DNA of 64,000 nucleotides from positions 1 through 64,000 of the forward strand of contig DAOUME010000020.1 of the NCBI GenBank assembly GCA_034411995.1, given 5' to 3'. Within the stretch, counting starts at the first letter, position 1. Every line of letters begins with the position of its first letter. Of this stretch, positions 1 through 9,045 are shown piece by piece. The notes under the pieces were generated by a model that did not search any database, was not told the DNA's origin, and saw only the letters and a list, made by a program, of their open reading frames with translations. The stretch is from JAUVXJ01 sp034411995. Its GTDB lineage: Bacteria; Chloroflexota; Anaerolineae; UBA7937; B3-Chlor. The translations under genes were made by a program, and so were the position numbers.

Positions 1-71
1 AGATACCTCTCTCGCATCAGACCCAGATACTTCCTCCGCTCGCTCACGGTCATCTTCTCTTTGTTGGGCAT
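1..71 (-). CDS. transposase / integrase-core protein, N-terminal fragment cut by window edge
   Basis: Reading leftwards from the ATG at 71, the first 23 residues begin MPNKEKMTVSERRKYLGLMR. The 'MTV.ERRKYL..M..RY' opening is what I recognise from the N-terminal helix of integrase-core (DDE/rve) transposases of IS481/ISNCY-like elements. Only the start is in the window, so catalytic residues cannot be checked. The repeats immediately upstream (75-126) fit an IS end. The reading of the start is certain; the family is from memory of the motif. Confidence 0.55.
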   Translation of the reverse strand, partial: MPNKEKMTVSERRKYLGLMRERY

Positions 72-74
72 AGT

Positions 75-126
75 CCCCTCGGTAACATTATCATTTGAGC
101 GAACTATACCCCTTCGGTAACATTAT
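75..126. repeat. two tandem copies of an IS-end-like repeat
   Basis: CCCCTCGGTAACATTAT (75-91) and CCCCTTCGGTAACATTAT (109-126) are near-identical direct repeats with a 34-nt period, just upstream of the transposase start. On the transposase strand they read ATAATGTTACCGA(A)GGGG. They probably are the terminal repeat or transposase-binding sites of the element. Confidence 0.6.
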
Positions 127-146
127 ACGTGAGTGAATACGCTGTC

Positions 147-175
147 TTGACACGCGGTTCCGGTCGTGGTATAGT
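147..175 (+). promoter_or_regulatory. sigma-70-type promoter for the restriction-modification operon
   Basis: TTGACA (147-152), a 17-nt spacer and TATAGT (170-175) form a near-consensus promoter facing right. It lies just outside the IS end and about 360 nt before the endonuclease start. Confidence 0.6.
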
Positions 176-538
176 CCGCCGTAGGGGTGCAGCGCAGCCC
201 TGCCAGATCAGCTCGTCTCTTGAGCCTCCCTCGCCGCCAGGGCTTGCTTGCGCGTGCAACCGGGAGGACGCCCCTCGTATGAAGTTCGATCGTCACAAGT
301 CTAGGTGTCGCTTCTTGTGAATGCGACGATGCAAGGGTCGCAATAGCCGGTTCCCCGAGAATCCATGGTTGTGCAGAGGAGTGGAGGGAGCGGTCTTGGT
401 TGCCGGTGCGCCCGCCGCCTCTTGTCATCAAGCGATCCGATCAATCCCGTGAGTCTTCCCGCAGTCGCCGGCCGCTGCTCAGGGCGATAGGGCCTCGGTC
501 ATTGCCAACCGTTTTGTTGCCTGTGGGTGGAGAAGGAC
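176..538 (+). other. non-coding leader of the restriction-modification operon
   Basis: About 360 nt without a convincing gene. The short open frames here have no good ribosome binding site and no recognisable composition. It is probably a long 5' leader of the downstream operon. No riboswitch or controller-protein gene is evident. Confidence 0.35.
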
Positions 539-2008
539 ATGGCAAGTCGACGGTCATACAAAACCGATGAGAGCTTTCTTGAAAAGGTCTCTATTGGGGC
601 GGTTGGCACTCGTCGTGTGTTCGACGATCTGTTTCGACAGGGACATGATCCTATCGAACTGGAGCGCGGCTCGATGAGCTTCAAGATATGGAAAACTGTG
701 AAGATCAAACGCATCCGAGTGCCCGATATTCTCTGCATCAGTTGCGGTCACAGTGTTGAGTCAAGAGCAAAGACGAAACTTGAGATTACTATGTCACATT
801 CCTTCTCAAGCCAGGAACGGGGATGGGACTACGGGCTTGAGGACGAGGACTTCGTAGCCCTGGTTGTCTGTCGACGGGCGGGACAGAGACCTGTTGATTG
901 GCAGGCGGACAAACTCGTTCAATACGTTTCGGTCGGAGATCTACGAGTCGCTCAGCGCACGGGCCACACTATTAGCGTAAGACCCAAAGGGGCACAGGAA
1001 GGATTCGAAGCCAGGATTACCTGGCCATCCACTGTCGCTCACAATGCAGGCACGACGGTGCAGGTCACACAGAAGCACATTCAATATAGGCGACAATCTG
1101 ACGATCGAATCATAACGCTTGGATTGTCCAAGAGAGGATCGGACCTGAAACCATTGGTGAAAGAAGGCGAACTCCTTGCGGTCAACCAGGTTGTTGCCTC
1201 GGTTGTCCCTGCGACAACGCGTTTTCCCTGCTCAAAGAGCGCAACTGAGGAAGAATACTTGAGGAAACTTTCAAGCTCCTCCCTCGGCGAGAGGTACAAG
1301 GCATCAAAAGCGTTGTCGCATTATACGTCTTCGGCGTCAGCGAACACCCTCGCGCACAAAATGTCTGATGGTGAAGATCACATCTACGTCCGCTTAGAGG
1401 CGGCATCCAGTCTAGCACGACGTGGTGACGAACGCGGAACCTCCTTCGTCGACGATTGTCTGTCTGATCAGTACCTGGAGAATAGGCTGGAGGCAGTGAT
1501 AGTGCTCGGCGAGATTGGTGGGCAGGCTGCCACCACAATGCTGCTGAAGACTCTACGAAATGACGAGCAACACCCTGAAATACGTGCGGGAGCTGCCTGG
1601 GCACTTGGTGAGTTGCATGAAGAATCAGCGATGGATGCACTCATAGGAAGCTTCGCCGCCATGGAAGAAGAGATCCGCGTCGAAGCAGCCAGGGCTCTAG
1701 CAAAACTCGCCAACGGGTTGACGACGCAGGTGGTAGATCAGTTTTCGAAATCCGGCCAACAAGAGCGGGCCGGCATAGCCTGGGCTCTGAGCAAGTCTGG
1801 TCAGTTCAGCCTAGAACAACTGCTGCAGGCACTTGTAGACGACGACGCCAGACGCTGGGTTGCCTACATTCTTGGCACTCAGGACCCACAAACCTACGTC
1901 GGTCGGATAGAACTACTGAGACAAGACGACCCAGAAGTCTACTTCGCCGTGTCCGTTCTGTGGCAAATCATGAATAGCTGGGTTTACGGTTTGGAGGAGT
2001 ACGCATGA
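539..2008 (+). CDS. putative restriction endonuclease with C-terminal HEAT repeats
   Basis: 489-residue protein whose gene overlaps the following DNA methyltransferase by the 4-nt ATGA, so it is most likely the nuclease of a type II restriction-modification pair. The N-terminal half (to about residue 230) has a candidate nuclease core: PD at 62-63, a CISC pair (66-69) and ESRAKTK around 75-81, which could be a PD-(D/E)xK-like site with a zinc knuckle. From about residue 240 to 470 there are repeated helical units rich in 'A...LG.L' typical of HEAT/PBS-lyase repeats. The ATG at 539 is preferred over an in-frame GTG at 527 because GGAGAAGG lies just before it. What is seen is the operon and the repeats; the nuclease role and catalytic residues are inferred. 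Confidence 0.65.
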   Translation: MASRRSYKTDESFLEKVSIGAVGTRRVFDDLFRQGHDPIELERGSMSFKIWKTVKIKRIRVPDILCISCGHSVESRAKTKLEITMSHSFSSQERGWDYGLEDEDFVALVVCRRAGQRPVDWQADKLVQYVSVGDLRVAQRTGHTISVRPKGAQEGFEARITWPSTVAHNAGTTVQVTQKHIQYRRQSDDRIITLGLSKRGSDLKPLVKEGELLAVNQVVASVVPATTRFPCSKSATEEEYLRKLSSSSLGERYKASKALSHYTSSASANTLAHKMSDGEDHIYVRLEAASSLARRGDERGTSFVDDCLSDQYLENRLEAVIVLGEIGGQAATTMLLKTLRNDEQHPEIRAGAAWALGELHEESAMDALIGSFAAMEEEIRVEAARALAKLANGLTTQVVDQFSKSGQQERAGIAWALSKSGQFSLEQLLQALVDDDARRWVAYILGTQDPQTYVGRIELLRQDDPEVYFAVSVLWQIMNSWVYGLEEYA

Positions 2009-3018
2009 GACAGTTGCCGCCTCCCTTGTATACAACTGCCTATGGTGACGCCTATGTGGGTGATGCCCTAGAATTGTTGAGTTGCCTGCAAAGCAATTCG
2101 ATTGATTTGATCATTACGTCCCCACCATTCGCACTACAACGAAAAAAGGAGTACGGAAATCACGATCAAGATGAATACGTGGATTGGCTTCTACCCTTCA
2201 CCTTGGAGTTGAGGCGGGTGCTGAAGGACACCGGCAGTTTTGTTCTCGATCTTGGGGGAGCCTATCACAAGGGAAGGCCCGTTCGCTCGCTGTACAACTA
2301 CCGCGTCTTGATAAGGCTCTGCGACGAACAAGGCTGGAACCTTGCGGAGGAATTCTTCTTGTTCAATCCCGCGAAACTGCCTTCCCCGATCGAGTGGGTG
2401 AACAAGCGGAAGATCAGAGCAAAAGACGCTGTCAACACTGTCTGGTGGCTATCAAAGTCCGACTTCCCCAAAGCAGATGTGTCGCGGGTGCTTGTGCCCT
2501 ACTCAGACAGAATGAGGCTGTTGCTCAGGAACAGCGAGAAGTACTACTCGCCCAAGAAAAGACCATCCGGCCATGACATCAGTTCTCGCTTTGCAGAGGA
2601 CAAGGGCGGGGCGATTCCCCCCAACCTCTTGGAGATGCCAAATACCGAGAGCAACTCGCAATACCTGCGATACTGCAAACTAGTAGGGACCAAGGGACAC
2701 CCAGCACGGTTCCCGCAGAGATTCCCTGAGTTCTTCATTCAGTTTCTAACTGATGTCGGGGATACAGTCTTGGATATCTTCGCGGGCTCAAACACGACCG
2801 GGGCTGCTGCGGAGCGCCTCGGGCGCAAGTGGATCGCCTTCGAGTTGGTCCGTAGGTATCTGGCTGCCTCAGCTTTCCGATTCTTGTCGGATACCGACCT
2901 CGGCCATGTGCGGAGCCTGTATGCCGAACTGTCTGCAGAAGGCGCAAGCAGAACGACAATTCCTCAGGTTATCCAATCCTGTCTGCTTGATGACGCCGCG
3001 GAATACTCGACTAGTTGA
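2005..3018 (+). CDS. site-specific DNA methyltransferase (beta class, probably N4-cytosine)
   Basis: 337-residue amino-methyltransferase that would protect the host sequence recognised by the upstream endonuclease. The catalytic motif IV TSPPF is at residues 38-42, where TSPP(F) is typical of N4-cytosine or related beta-class enzymes. The SAM-binding motif I (FAGSNTTG) comes late, at about 259-266, giving the IV-then-I order of the beta class. The middle part contains the likely target-recognition segment. The start ATG overlaps the stop of the preceding gene, implying translational coupling. N4-cytosine versus N6-adenine cannot be decided from the motif alone. Confidence 0.9.
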   Translation: MRQLPPPLYTTAYGDAYVGDALELLSCLQSNSIDLIITSPPFALQRKKEYGNHDQDEYVDWLLPFTLELRRVLKDTGSFVLDLGGAYHKGRPVRSLYNYRVLIRLCDEQGWNLAEEFFLFNPAKLPSPIEWVNKRKIRAKDAVNTVWWLSKSDFPKADVSRVLVPYSDRMRLLLRNSEKYYSPKKRPSGHDISSRFAEDKGGAIPPNLLEMPNTESNSQYLRYCKLVGTKGHPARFPQRFPEFFIQFLTDVGDTVLDIFAGSNTTGAAAERLGRKWIAFELVRRYLAASAFRFLSDTDLGHVRSLYAELSAEGASRTTIPQVIQSCLLDDAAEYSTS

Positions 3019-3226
3019 CTTGCTGAGGGCAGAAGGGAGCGCGCGAACTCACTAGCGCGCCCACGCGTCGCGACCCGCGTTGGGTCATTGCCGCGTTTGA
3101 GGCATGTCTCGTAGGGCGGTGCGTCTTGCACGGTCCGGCCCGGCGACGAGGACGCGGCGCGTCCATAGCAGCAGGTCGAGGCAGCCCGATGAGCCCCCCG
3201 CTAGCCTGCCAGAGAGGACAGTCGCG

Positions 3227-3838
3227 ATGCCCCACTTCCTCGACCACTTCAACCTGGTCTCCCGCTACTACGATCGCCTCTTCCGCGTCCGGAACGCCGA
3301 GCGGTTGCAGGAGCTGCTGCAACTGCCAGCGCCTGGGCCAGTCCTGGACCTGGGCGGGGGCACGGGGCAGGTGACGTTGGCCCTGCGGGGCTTGGCGGAC
3401 CAGGTCGTGGTCCTGGATGAGTCGATAGGCATGCTGCGCCAGGCGCGCCTCAAGGGGCTGCCCACAGTGCGTGGGGAGGCGGAGCGGCTCCCCTTCGCCC
3501 AGGGAGCCTTTGCCCGCATCCTCGTGGTCGACACTTTTCATCACCTGAGGGACCAACGAAAGGCGGCAGCGGAACTGCTAAGGGTGCTGGCGCCCGGCGG
3601 ACGGCTGGTCATAGAAGAGGGCAACGTCGAGTTGACCCCGGTGCGGCTGGTTGCCCTGGCCGAGAAGCTGATCCTGATGCGCAGCCACTTCTTTTCCCCT
3701 CAGGCGGTGCAACGCATGTTCGAGGCCGGTGGAGGGCAGGTGCTCTTGGAGCGTCAAGGAGCAAAGTTCTGGGCCGTGGTGCAGCCTTCATCAGACGCGG
3801 GGTCATCAGATGCAGCGGTCGCTCCCGGTGAGGGCTGA
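3227..3838 (+). CDS. class I SAM-dependent methyltransferase (UbiE-like fold)
   Basis: 203-residue cytosolic methyltransferase. The SAM-binding glycine-rich loop VLDLGGGTGQ lies at residues 39-48, followed by the acidic strand VVVLDES and the post-I loop region 'LPF..G.F..I..VDTFHHL'. The FHHL motif and 'LAPGGRLVIEE' match the Methyltransferase_11 family. The ATG at 3227 is chosen over an upstream in-frame ATG at 3104 because GAGAGGA precedes it and the extra 41 residues are low-complexity. The substrate is unknown. The gene stands alone between the restriction-modification operon and a region with an ACR3-like scrap. Confidence 0.8.
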   Translation: MPHFLDHFNLVSRYYDRLFRVRNAERLQELLQLPAPGPVLDLGGGTGQVTLALRGLADQVVVLDESIGMLRQARLKGLPTVRGEAERLPFAQGAFARILVVDTFHHLRDQRKAAAELLRVLAPGGRLVIEEGNVELTPVRLVALAEKLILMRSHFFSPQAVQRMFEAGGGQVLLERQGAKFWAVVQPSSDAGSSDAAVAPGEG

Positions 3839-3842
3839 GCCG

Positions 3843-3860
3843 AACCGGCTGAGGCCGGTT
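3843..3860 (+). terminator. short hairpin after the methyltransferase gene
   Basis: AACCGGC (3843-3849), TGAG loop, GCCGGTT (3854-3860): a 7-bp perfect stem right after the stop, but without a real U tract. A weak terminator or simply a structured spacer. Confidence 0.3.
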
Positions 3861-3914
3861 TCCCTCTGGCAGCACGCGACTGCGTCCTTCGCCAGCGCCA
3901 GCCCTCCCCCTTGA

Positions 3915-3975
3915 CGGTGCCTTCTCTCCACAGGGTCACGTAGACCAGCCCGAGGAGTTCATTCTGCCACCGGTC
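3915..3975 (-). pseudogene. decayed fragment resembling the C-terminus of an ACR3 arsenite permease
   Basis: On the minus strand this reads NELLGLVYVTLWRE, which aligns with the PVLIGLVYVALWIRR near the C-terminus of the intact ACR3 permease at 10556-11659. Homology is limited to roughly 15 codons, so this is a scrap at best. The rest of the 3839-4212 interval shows no gene. Confidence 0.35.
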
Positions 3976-4212
3976 AGCCACCCATTAGCAAGCAAGGTCA
4001 GTAACTGCGCACCGAGCTTGACACGCATTCAGAGCTGTGCCAAAGGATAGCGAAGATCCTACCAGGTGAGGTATGGGCCAACGAGGTAGGAGAGTTGCTT
4101 GCCGCTCGCCAGAATACCCTTCCTCACTCAGACACCAACCACCGCTCACGCTCGTGGCAAGTGCAGCCAGGGTAGTCGCAGGGATCGCAGCCTCAGGCGC
4201 CGCCTGCTCTCA

Positions 4213-5046
4213 CTACAGCCCCAGTCTCTCCACCTCCCTGGTTTCCTTGCTCTTCTTTGCCACCCCGACGGCGGTCAGAATGGTGAACAGCACCGCCAGT
4301 ACGACAATGGGCACCCACGAGAAGAGAGTATTGATCACTGCCAGGAACTGGAAAAGCATGAAGGCCACCGCCACGGGCACAAACCTCTCGTACGGCGCAA
4401 TCATCTCTTCCGTCGAGGCCATGAACTGATCCAACCCCTCCCTCATCTGGGCAGCCAAGGCCTCCTTTTGCTGTGAGGTGAGATCGGTACGGGCCTCGAT
4501 TTGCGCCCTCATGGGCACCATGCTGAAGTCGGTGATGGTCTCTCTGATGGCCGGCGGGAACTGGAAGCCCTGCTCCTCCACCTTGGCCGCGTAGCCGAAG
4601 TACAGGCTCACCGAGGCCACGATGGCCAGCCCTGCCAGCAGAGTCGATTGGCTCCCTGATATCGCCTCCACAGAGAAGCTCAGGCGGTTGTCCAACGCTT
4701 CAGCCACTCCTCGGCTGTACAGTGCGCCAACCAAGAAGTAGATCAAAGCCGAGACCCCGCTGGCCAGGCTCAGCTCCCAGGCCAGGAAGACGGCGAGAGC
4801 GGAGAAGGCAAAGGCGATCAAACACAGCCACACGGGCCGCACTAGGCCCGCCACCAGCCCAGCCATCACGGCCACAGTGGCGACGGCCAGCAGCAATTGT
4901 GCGAAACTCCACACGACCTCCTTGTCCAGAGCCAAGAACAGCTCATACCGCTGGTTGATATTGTGGCAGGCCATGCCGAAGAACGCCCCAGCAACGATGA
5001 GCAGAAAAACCAGCACGACGATCTTCACCAGCTTTGCCGTTGACAC
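4213..5046 (-). CDS. hypothetical multi-pass membrane protein
   Basis: 277-residue protein with about six or seven predicted hydrophobic segments: one at the N-terminus (KIVVLVFLLIVAGAFFG), a group between roughly residues 45 and 150, and two near the C-terminus separated by a charged stretch containing an amphipathic helix (TDLTSQQKEALAAQMREGLDQ). It ends in a short basic cytoplasmic tail. I do not recognise the family. The GTG at 5046 is preferred because GAGAGGGGG precedes it; an in-frame GTG at 5079 would add 11 residues without a good ribosome binding site. It is transcribed alone, with a 640-nt empty interval upstream. Confidence 0.6.
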   Translation of the reverse strand: MSTAKLVKIVVLVFLLIVAGAFFGMACHNINQRYELFLALDKEVVWSFAQLLLAVATVAVMAGLVAGLVRPVWLCLIAFAFSALAVFLAWELSLASGVSALIYFLVGALYSRGVAEALDNRLSFSVEAISGSQSTLLAGLAIVASVSLYFGYAAKVEEQGFQFPPAIRETITDFSMVPMRAQIEARTDLTSQQKEALAAQMREGLDQFMASTEEMIAPYERFVPVAVAFMLFQFLAVINTLFSWVPIVVLAVLFTILTAVGVAKKSKETREVERLGL

Positions 5047-5683
5047 AACGTACCCCCTCTCAGCTAGACGCCACGCCACGCCCCACGCTGGCCATTAGGG
5101 CAGTGCACCAACCTTCCGAGCTGTCCCACGCGCCGCCTCCATTGCCTGCAAAACCAGGTCAGCGGCCTATCCACAACCACTGTGACCGGGGTTCGTCTCC
5201 AACGACCCACTACCTGCCCAGGTCGATTCTAGCATTCGGCATCACCATGTGCAAATAGTGCCGGGGACGAGCTGCGGAATTCTCACCGGGTCAGGAATCG
5301 CTCCACGATGTACAAGATGATGAGGACGCGATACACAAGTGCCCGATGGGCGTGGCCTGCCACTGATGCAGCGCGCCGTATCCATCGCGCCACCTGGGCC
5401 AGCGTGCACTCCATCGTCTCTGGCTACGGAAGGGGTCCCCTGGGCCGGCAGCGCTCGTAGACCCGTATCCTTCTTCCATCTGGGGGAAGAGATGGAGGCA
5501 GCGGCGCACCTCTTCGCCGGTGTCGTTGGACTCGTGCTCCCCAGGTTTCTGCCGCGCACAGCGCTGGCAAAGGCCAATTGACAAGAGCGTAGAAGTGCGA
5601 TAGAGTTCTGGCAACTTGGGTGGCAACCACTGATTGTTGCCGGGAAGCAAAGACCGGCGGCGCAGGCGTAGGAGGGCACCGGG
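5047..5683. other. intergenic interval without a recognisable gene
   Basis: About 640 nt between two divergent membrane-protein genes. Open frames on both strands overlap each other and have no ribosome binding sites or known motifs. It presumably contains both promoters. Confidence 0.4.
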
Positions 5684-6667
5684 GTGCCAGGTACCGGAGC
5701 AGGCTGGGACTCGATTCTCTACAGGGTTTACATTATCGGCGGCCTCGCGGTGGTCGTCGCCGTGTGCCTGGTTGTGGGTTTGGTGACTCCACCGGGAGAA
5801 GTAGAAGCGCGGTTGCCCCTGATGTTTGGAGTCGTCACGCTATGGTTCATGGGCATTCTGGCTTACTGGTGGGCGCAATTCTTGTTTCTCGGCTACACGG
5901 AGCCGGAGCGTTGGGTCAAGGAAGATGAGGACGAGACGCCGGACATCAAGGCGCTCAGGAGCTGGTCCACACTGTCAGAGGCGATGAGCGTCTATGGGGG
6001 AGACGTCGAAGAGCTGAAGAAGCTGGACAAAGCGGCCCGGCGTCCCGTGCTGGAGTGGTTCTTCTGGGTAAACGTGCTCTGCCTCTACTGCCTCAGCAAC
6101 CCCTGGCTGACCATCTCGGGTATCCTGACTCCCCAGAGGCAGAAATTCTTCGTCGCCGGGGTGACCGGCCTGATTGTCTTCATCATGGTGAGAACCTATT
6201 TCCTGTTGGGGGCCAGGATCGCGGCGGGGGAATACGCCTACCTGAGGCCGCTGGGGCTGGAGGTGGTTGAGGCGCCAACGCTGGACTTCAAGAGGATCGC
6301 CGGGACAGTCGTAAAGGGGCCTCGGGAGCTGGCCGGCCACAGAGGAACGGTGCTGGCGGGCACCCGGCACGGTAGGAGCGTGCAGGTACTGGTCGAAGGC
6401 CAGCGCTGCTATACGATGGTGGAGGCGCAGCTCCCCAGCTTCACCGTGGAGAGCAAGGAGGGCAAGCTGGTCCCCGGTGAAGCCGCCCCCCAGGCCGTCA
6501 AAGAGAGCCTCGATGAGTTGCGCAAGGCCAAACGCTGGGTGGGCCTGGAGCTACGCGCCGGGCCCGAGGGCATCGTGGTCGAGCGTCGCCCCGGCCGGAG
6601 GCAGAACATGTGGCTCTACGACCTGTGGCTGGCCGAGCACTTATTGGAGGCCCTGGGAGAAGACTGA
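5684..6667 (+). CDS. hypothetical membrane protein with C-terminal cytoplasmic domain
   Basis: 327-residue protein. Two hydrophobic helices near the N-terminus (about residues 15-36 and 45-68) are followed by a charged segment (EDEDETPDIKALRSW), two more helices (about 125-180) and then a soluble C-terminal part of about 140 residues rich in beta-strand-like stretches ('HRGTVLAGTRHGRSVQVLVEG'). The start is GTG at 5684 preceded by AGGAGGG with good spacing; no ATG start fits. The family is not recognised. It converges with the LysM protein gene on the other strand. Confidence 0.6.
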   Translation: MPGTGAGWDSILYRVYIIGGLAVVVAVCLVVGLVTPPGEVEARLPLMFGVVTLWFMGILAYWWAQFLFLGYTEPERWVKEDEDETPDIKALRSWSTLSEAMSVYGGDVEELKKLDKAARRPVLEWFFWVNVLCLYCLSNPWLTISGILTPQRQKFFVAGVTGLIVFIMVRTYFLLGARIAAGEYAYLRPLGLEVVEAPTLDFKRIAGTVVKGPRELAGHRGTVLAGTRHGRSVQVLVEGQRCYTMVEAQLPSFTVESKEGKLVPGEAAPQAVKESLDELRKAKRWVGLELRAGPEGIVVERRPGRRQNMWLYDLWLAEHLLEALGED

Positions 6668-6738
6668 CCTGGCCCGGAGATCTCCCTGCCACCGCCGTGC
6701 ACCGTCCCGTTTGCGGAAGGCATCAACACCCATCATTG

Positions 6739-9033
6739 CTAGGGAATGTAAGCAGGCTGCGAGACGTCGCAATTCAATCCCTCGGGGGTCGGGAAGACGT
6801 AGATGGTGTACCAAAACGTAGACCCGTGCCCCCAGTAGTCGAGCTTCTTGCCGCAGCCCACCCACCGCTGGAGGTCCTCCAGGGAGGTGAACGTCCACGG
6901 CAGCCACATGGCAGCTTTCATCTCGCCGCTCACCCTGTCCCACACCGCAGCCTTGACCTCGATGTCCATGTCCTCCACAGAGATGGGCACCACGATGGTG
7001 TCGGGATGGGGGTCCATACCCTCACCCCACGAGGCGAAGAAATGGGGTCCACAATCCCCACCAAGGTTCAGTCCTTTGACCAGGCAACCGGTGAAAGCGC
7101 CGGTGTCGCAACTCCCGTAGAACTCTTTGACCTGTCCGTTCACCGACAGCAACCAGGCAGGATAGAAATCGCAGTCCTCATAGAATTCAATCCTGTGGAA
7201 GGTGACCATGGCATACTCAGGGCACTGCGGCAGATCGTAATCGTTGTCCGGCGTCAGCGCGCTCAAGGCGGACTGCGCCTGCCCCGCGACGGCGCGGACC
7301 TGCCAACTGATGTGTGCACCACACTTCCGGGGCAGCATCACCGTGGCCCCTCGGCTGGTCGGACCCACCAGCTCCCAGCCACCGCCCACATTGTACGGCA
7401 CCCCGTTGAGCAGAATCTGGAAGCCGGAGATGGTGCTTGGATCCCCGTCCCACTTCCAACTAAGCGCCCGCGTCAGGGGATCGACGGGGTTGAAGGAGCG
7501 GACCCTGTCTTCGAACACGTCATAGGGGGCGGGGATTGACGGGTCATCGTAGCTGAAGGTGGTCATCTGGCCACTGGTGTCTAGGGCCCCACTCAAAGGT
7601 CTGATGGCCAGGCCGATCTCCAGGCCTCTCCCCCCCAGGGTGAGCCTCCTCCCGTCCCAGCTCTGCTGCGGATAGACGCCGCTCAAAGTCCCGATCTCAT
7701 CGACCTTCCCGCCCAACCATCCCCAGCACTCTCCCAGGACCTCCAGCGACTCGTCTCCGGGGATGGGCACGGCCAGCGTGGTCTCGCCACCGGCCCAGAG
7801 AGAGAAGTTGTCCCCCCACAGCGCCGGCTGCACGAAGTCGTCGAAGAAGCTCTCTTCGGGCACGCGCACATGCGGGGCGCCCTCGAAGGACAGGTAGCAG
7901 TAGACGTCTTCATATCCGCCGGGCTGGGTCATGTCCAGAGGTTCTACCTGCAACTGCGTAGCCAAGGCCTGAGGACAATCTCCTTCAGTGACCAGCGCTC
8001 CTACCTTGTTGCTGGGCTGCCGCCCCCAGAAGTTGACCGCTTCCACCCAGAGGATGAAGGCTCCCTGGCTGGGAGCAGGGAACTCGAACCAGGCCTGGCC
8101 TCCGGCGGCCGGCTCTAGCTCGGCGATCTTCCTGGAATCCTGACCCAGGTTCCACAGGTACCAGACCTCGTATCGGTCCTCGTTGTCGGCGTTGTCCTTC
8201 CAGCGCAGCCGCACGTTGCAGTCTATCACCTCGGCCTGGAGATCGGTGGGCGCAGCAGGTGGCGAGCCCGCGCTCAGGAGGTCCAGCAGCGGTCCGATGG
8301 AGATGGGCAGCGCTGAGCTGGCCAGGCCCAGCCGCGCCCCAGTCGGCGGAGGCAGCGGAGTGCCTGTCGAAGGCTGACCCTCACCGGTGGGCAACGTCGG
8401 CCCGACCGTTGGCCCCTCAGTCCCCGGCGCCCCTTCGGACCCAGGCAAAGGCAACACCACCTCGCTGCCTTCCGGCGGCTCCTCGTCACCCAGGCCAGGG
8501 TTCAACTGCCGCACCGTCTCCGGGTCTACCGCGTGGGCCGCGGCGATGTCCTCCAGCGTCTCACCCGATTCCACGGTCACCACCAGCGCCGCCTCATCTG
8601 GTCCCGGCCTCTCTACTCCGCCCACGTTCACCGGCCAGCTATCTCCGATCGTGCCCGTGGCGTCCACCGCCCGCACGAAGAGAGTGTGCAGACCCTGGGA
8701 CACCGTCAGGTCAAGAGAGGCGTAGAAGGGAGAGACCCCTTCGGGAACACGGCTCTCCTGCGTGTCCGACAGTTCACCGTCGACCCACAATTCGACCCGT
8801 ATGATGGGCGTGCTGCCGAAAGCCGTAGCCGACACAGGAAGGTAATTCCCCGCCAGGGTCGACGTCCCTGAATCCGGGTAGGTGATGGTCACGCTCGGCG
8901 CCCCCACCTGGGCCTGCAACTGCTGCTGCCGAAGGCGCAGTACCGCGTAGACGCCTAGCGCCACCAGAGCCAGCACGACGAGCACGCAGACAGTGATAGC
9001 CGACCATTCGATGCAGCCACGACGTTTCTTCAC
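6739..9033 (-). CDS. membrane-anchored LysM / Ig-like / fibronectin III surface protein
   Basis: 764-residue extracellular protein. A positively charged start (MKKRRG) leads into one N-terminal membrane helix (about 9-30) that should anchor it in the cytoplasmic membrane. Outside follow an Ig-like domain (about 45-140; 'VTITYPDSG...VRAVDATGTIGDSW'), a LysM motif (about 147-198; 'VESGETLEDIAAAHAVDP'), a Pro/Thr-rich linker, an FnIII-like domain ('APTDLQAE..DCNVRLRWKDN') and a long beta-rich C-terminal region. LysM suggests glycan or peptidoglycan binding. The start is GTG with GGGGAGA upstream. It lies 12 nt after the next lipoprotein gene on the same strand, so the two form an operon. Confidence 0.75.
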   Translation of the reverse strand: MKKRRGCIEWSAITVCVLVVLALVALGVYAVLRLRQQQLQAQVGAPSVTITYPDSGTSTLAGNYLPVSATAFGSTPIIRVELWVDGELSDTQESRVPEGVSPFYASLDLTVSQGLHTLFVRAVDATGTIGDSWPVNVGGVERPGPDEAALVVTVESGETLEDIAAAHAVDPETVRQLNPGLGDEEPPEGSEVVLPLPGSEGAPGTEGPTVGPTLPTGEGQPSTGTPLPPPTGARLGLASSALPISIGPLLDLLSAGSPPAAPTDLQAEVIDCNVRLRWKDNADNEDRYEVWYLWNLGQDSRKIAELEPAAGGQAWFEFPAPSQGAFILWVEAVNFWGRQPSNKVGALVTEGDCPQALATQLQVEPLDMTQPGGYEDVYCYLSFEGAPHVRVPEESFFDDFVQPALWGDNFSLWAGGETTLAVPIPGDESLEVLGECWGWLGGKVDEIGTLSGVYPQQSWDGRRLTLGGRGLEIGLAIRPLSGALDTSGQMTTFSYDDPSIPAPYDVFEDRVRSFNPVDPLTRALSWKWDGDPSTISGFQILLNGVPYNVGGGWELVGPTSRGATVMLPRKCGAHISWQVRAVAGQAQSALSALTPDNDYDLPQCPEYAMVTFHRIEFYEDCDFYPAWLLSVNGQVKEFYGSCDTGAFTGCLVKGLNLGGDCGPHFFASWGEGMDPHPDTIVVPISVEDMDIEVKAAVWDRVSGEMKAAMWLPWTFTSLEDLQRWVGCGKKLDYWGHGSTFWYTIYVFPTPEGLNCDVSQPAYIP

Positions 9034-9045
9034 AGCGCGTCTCCC

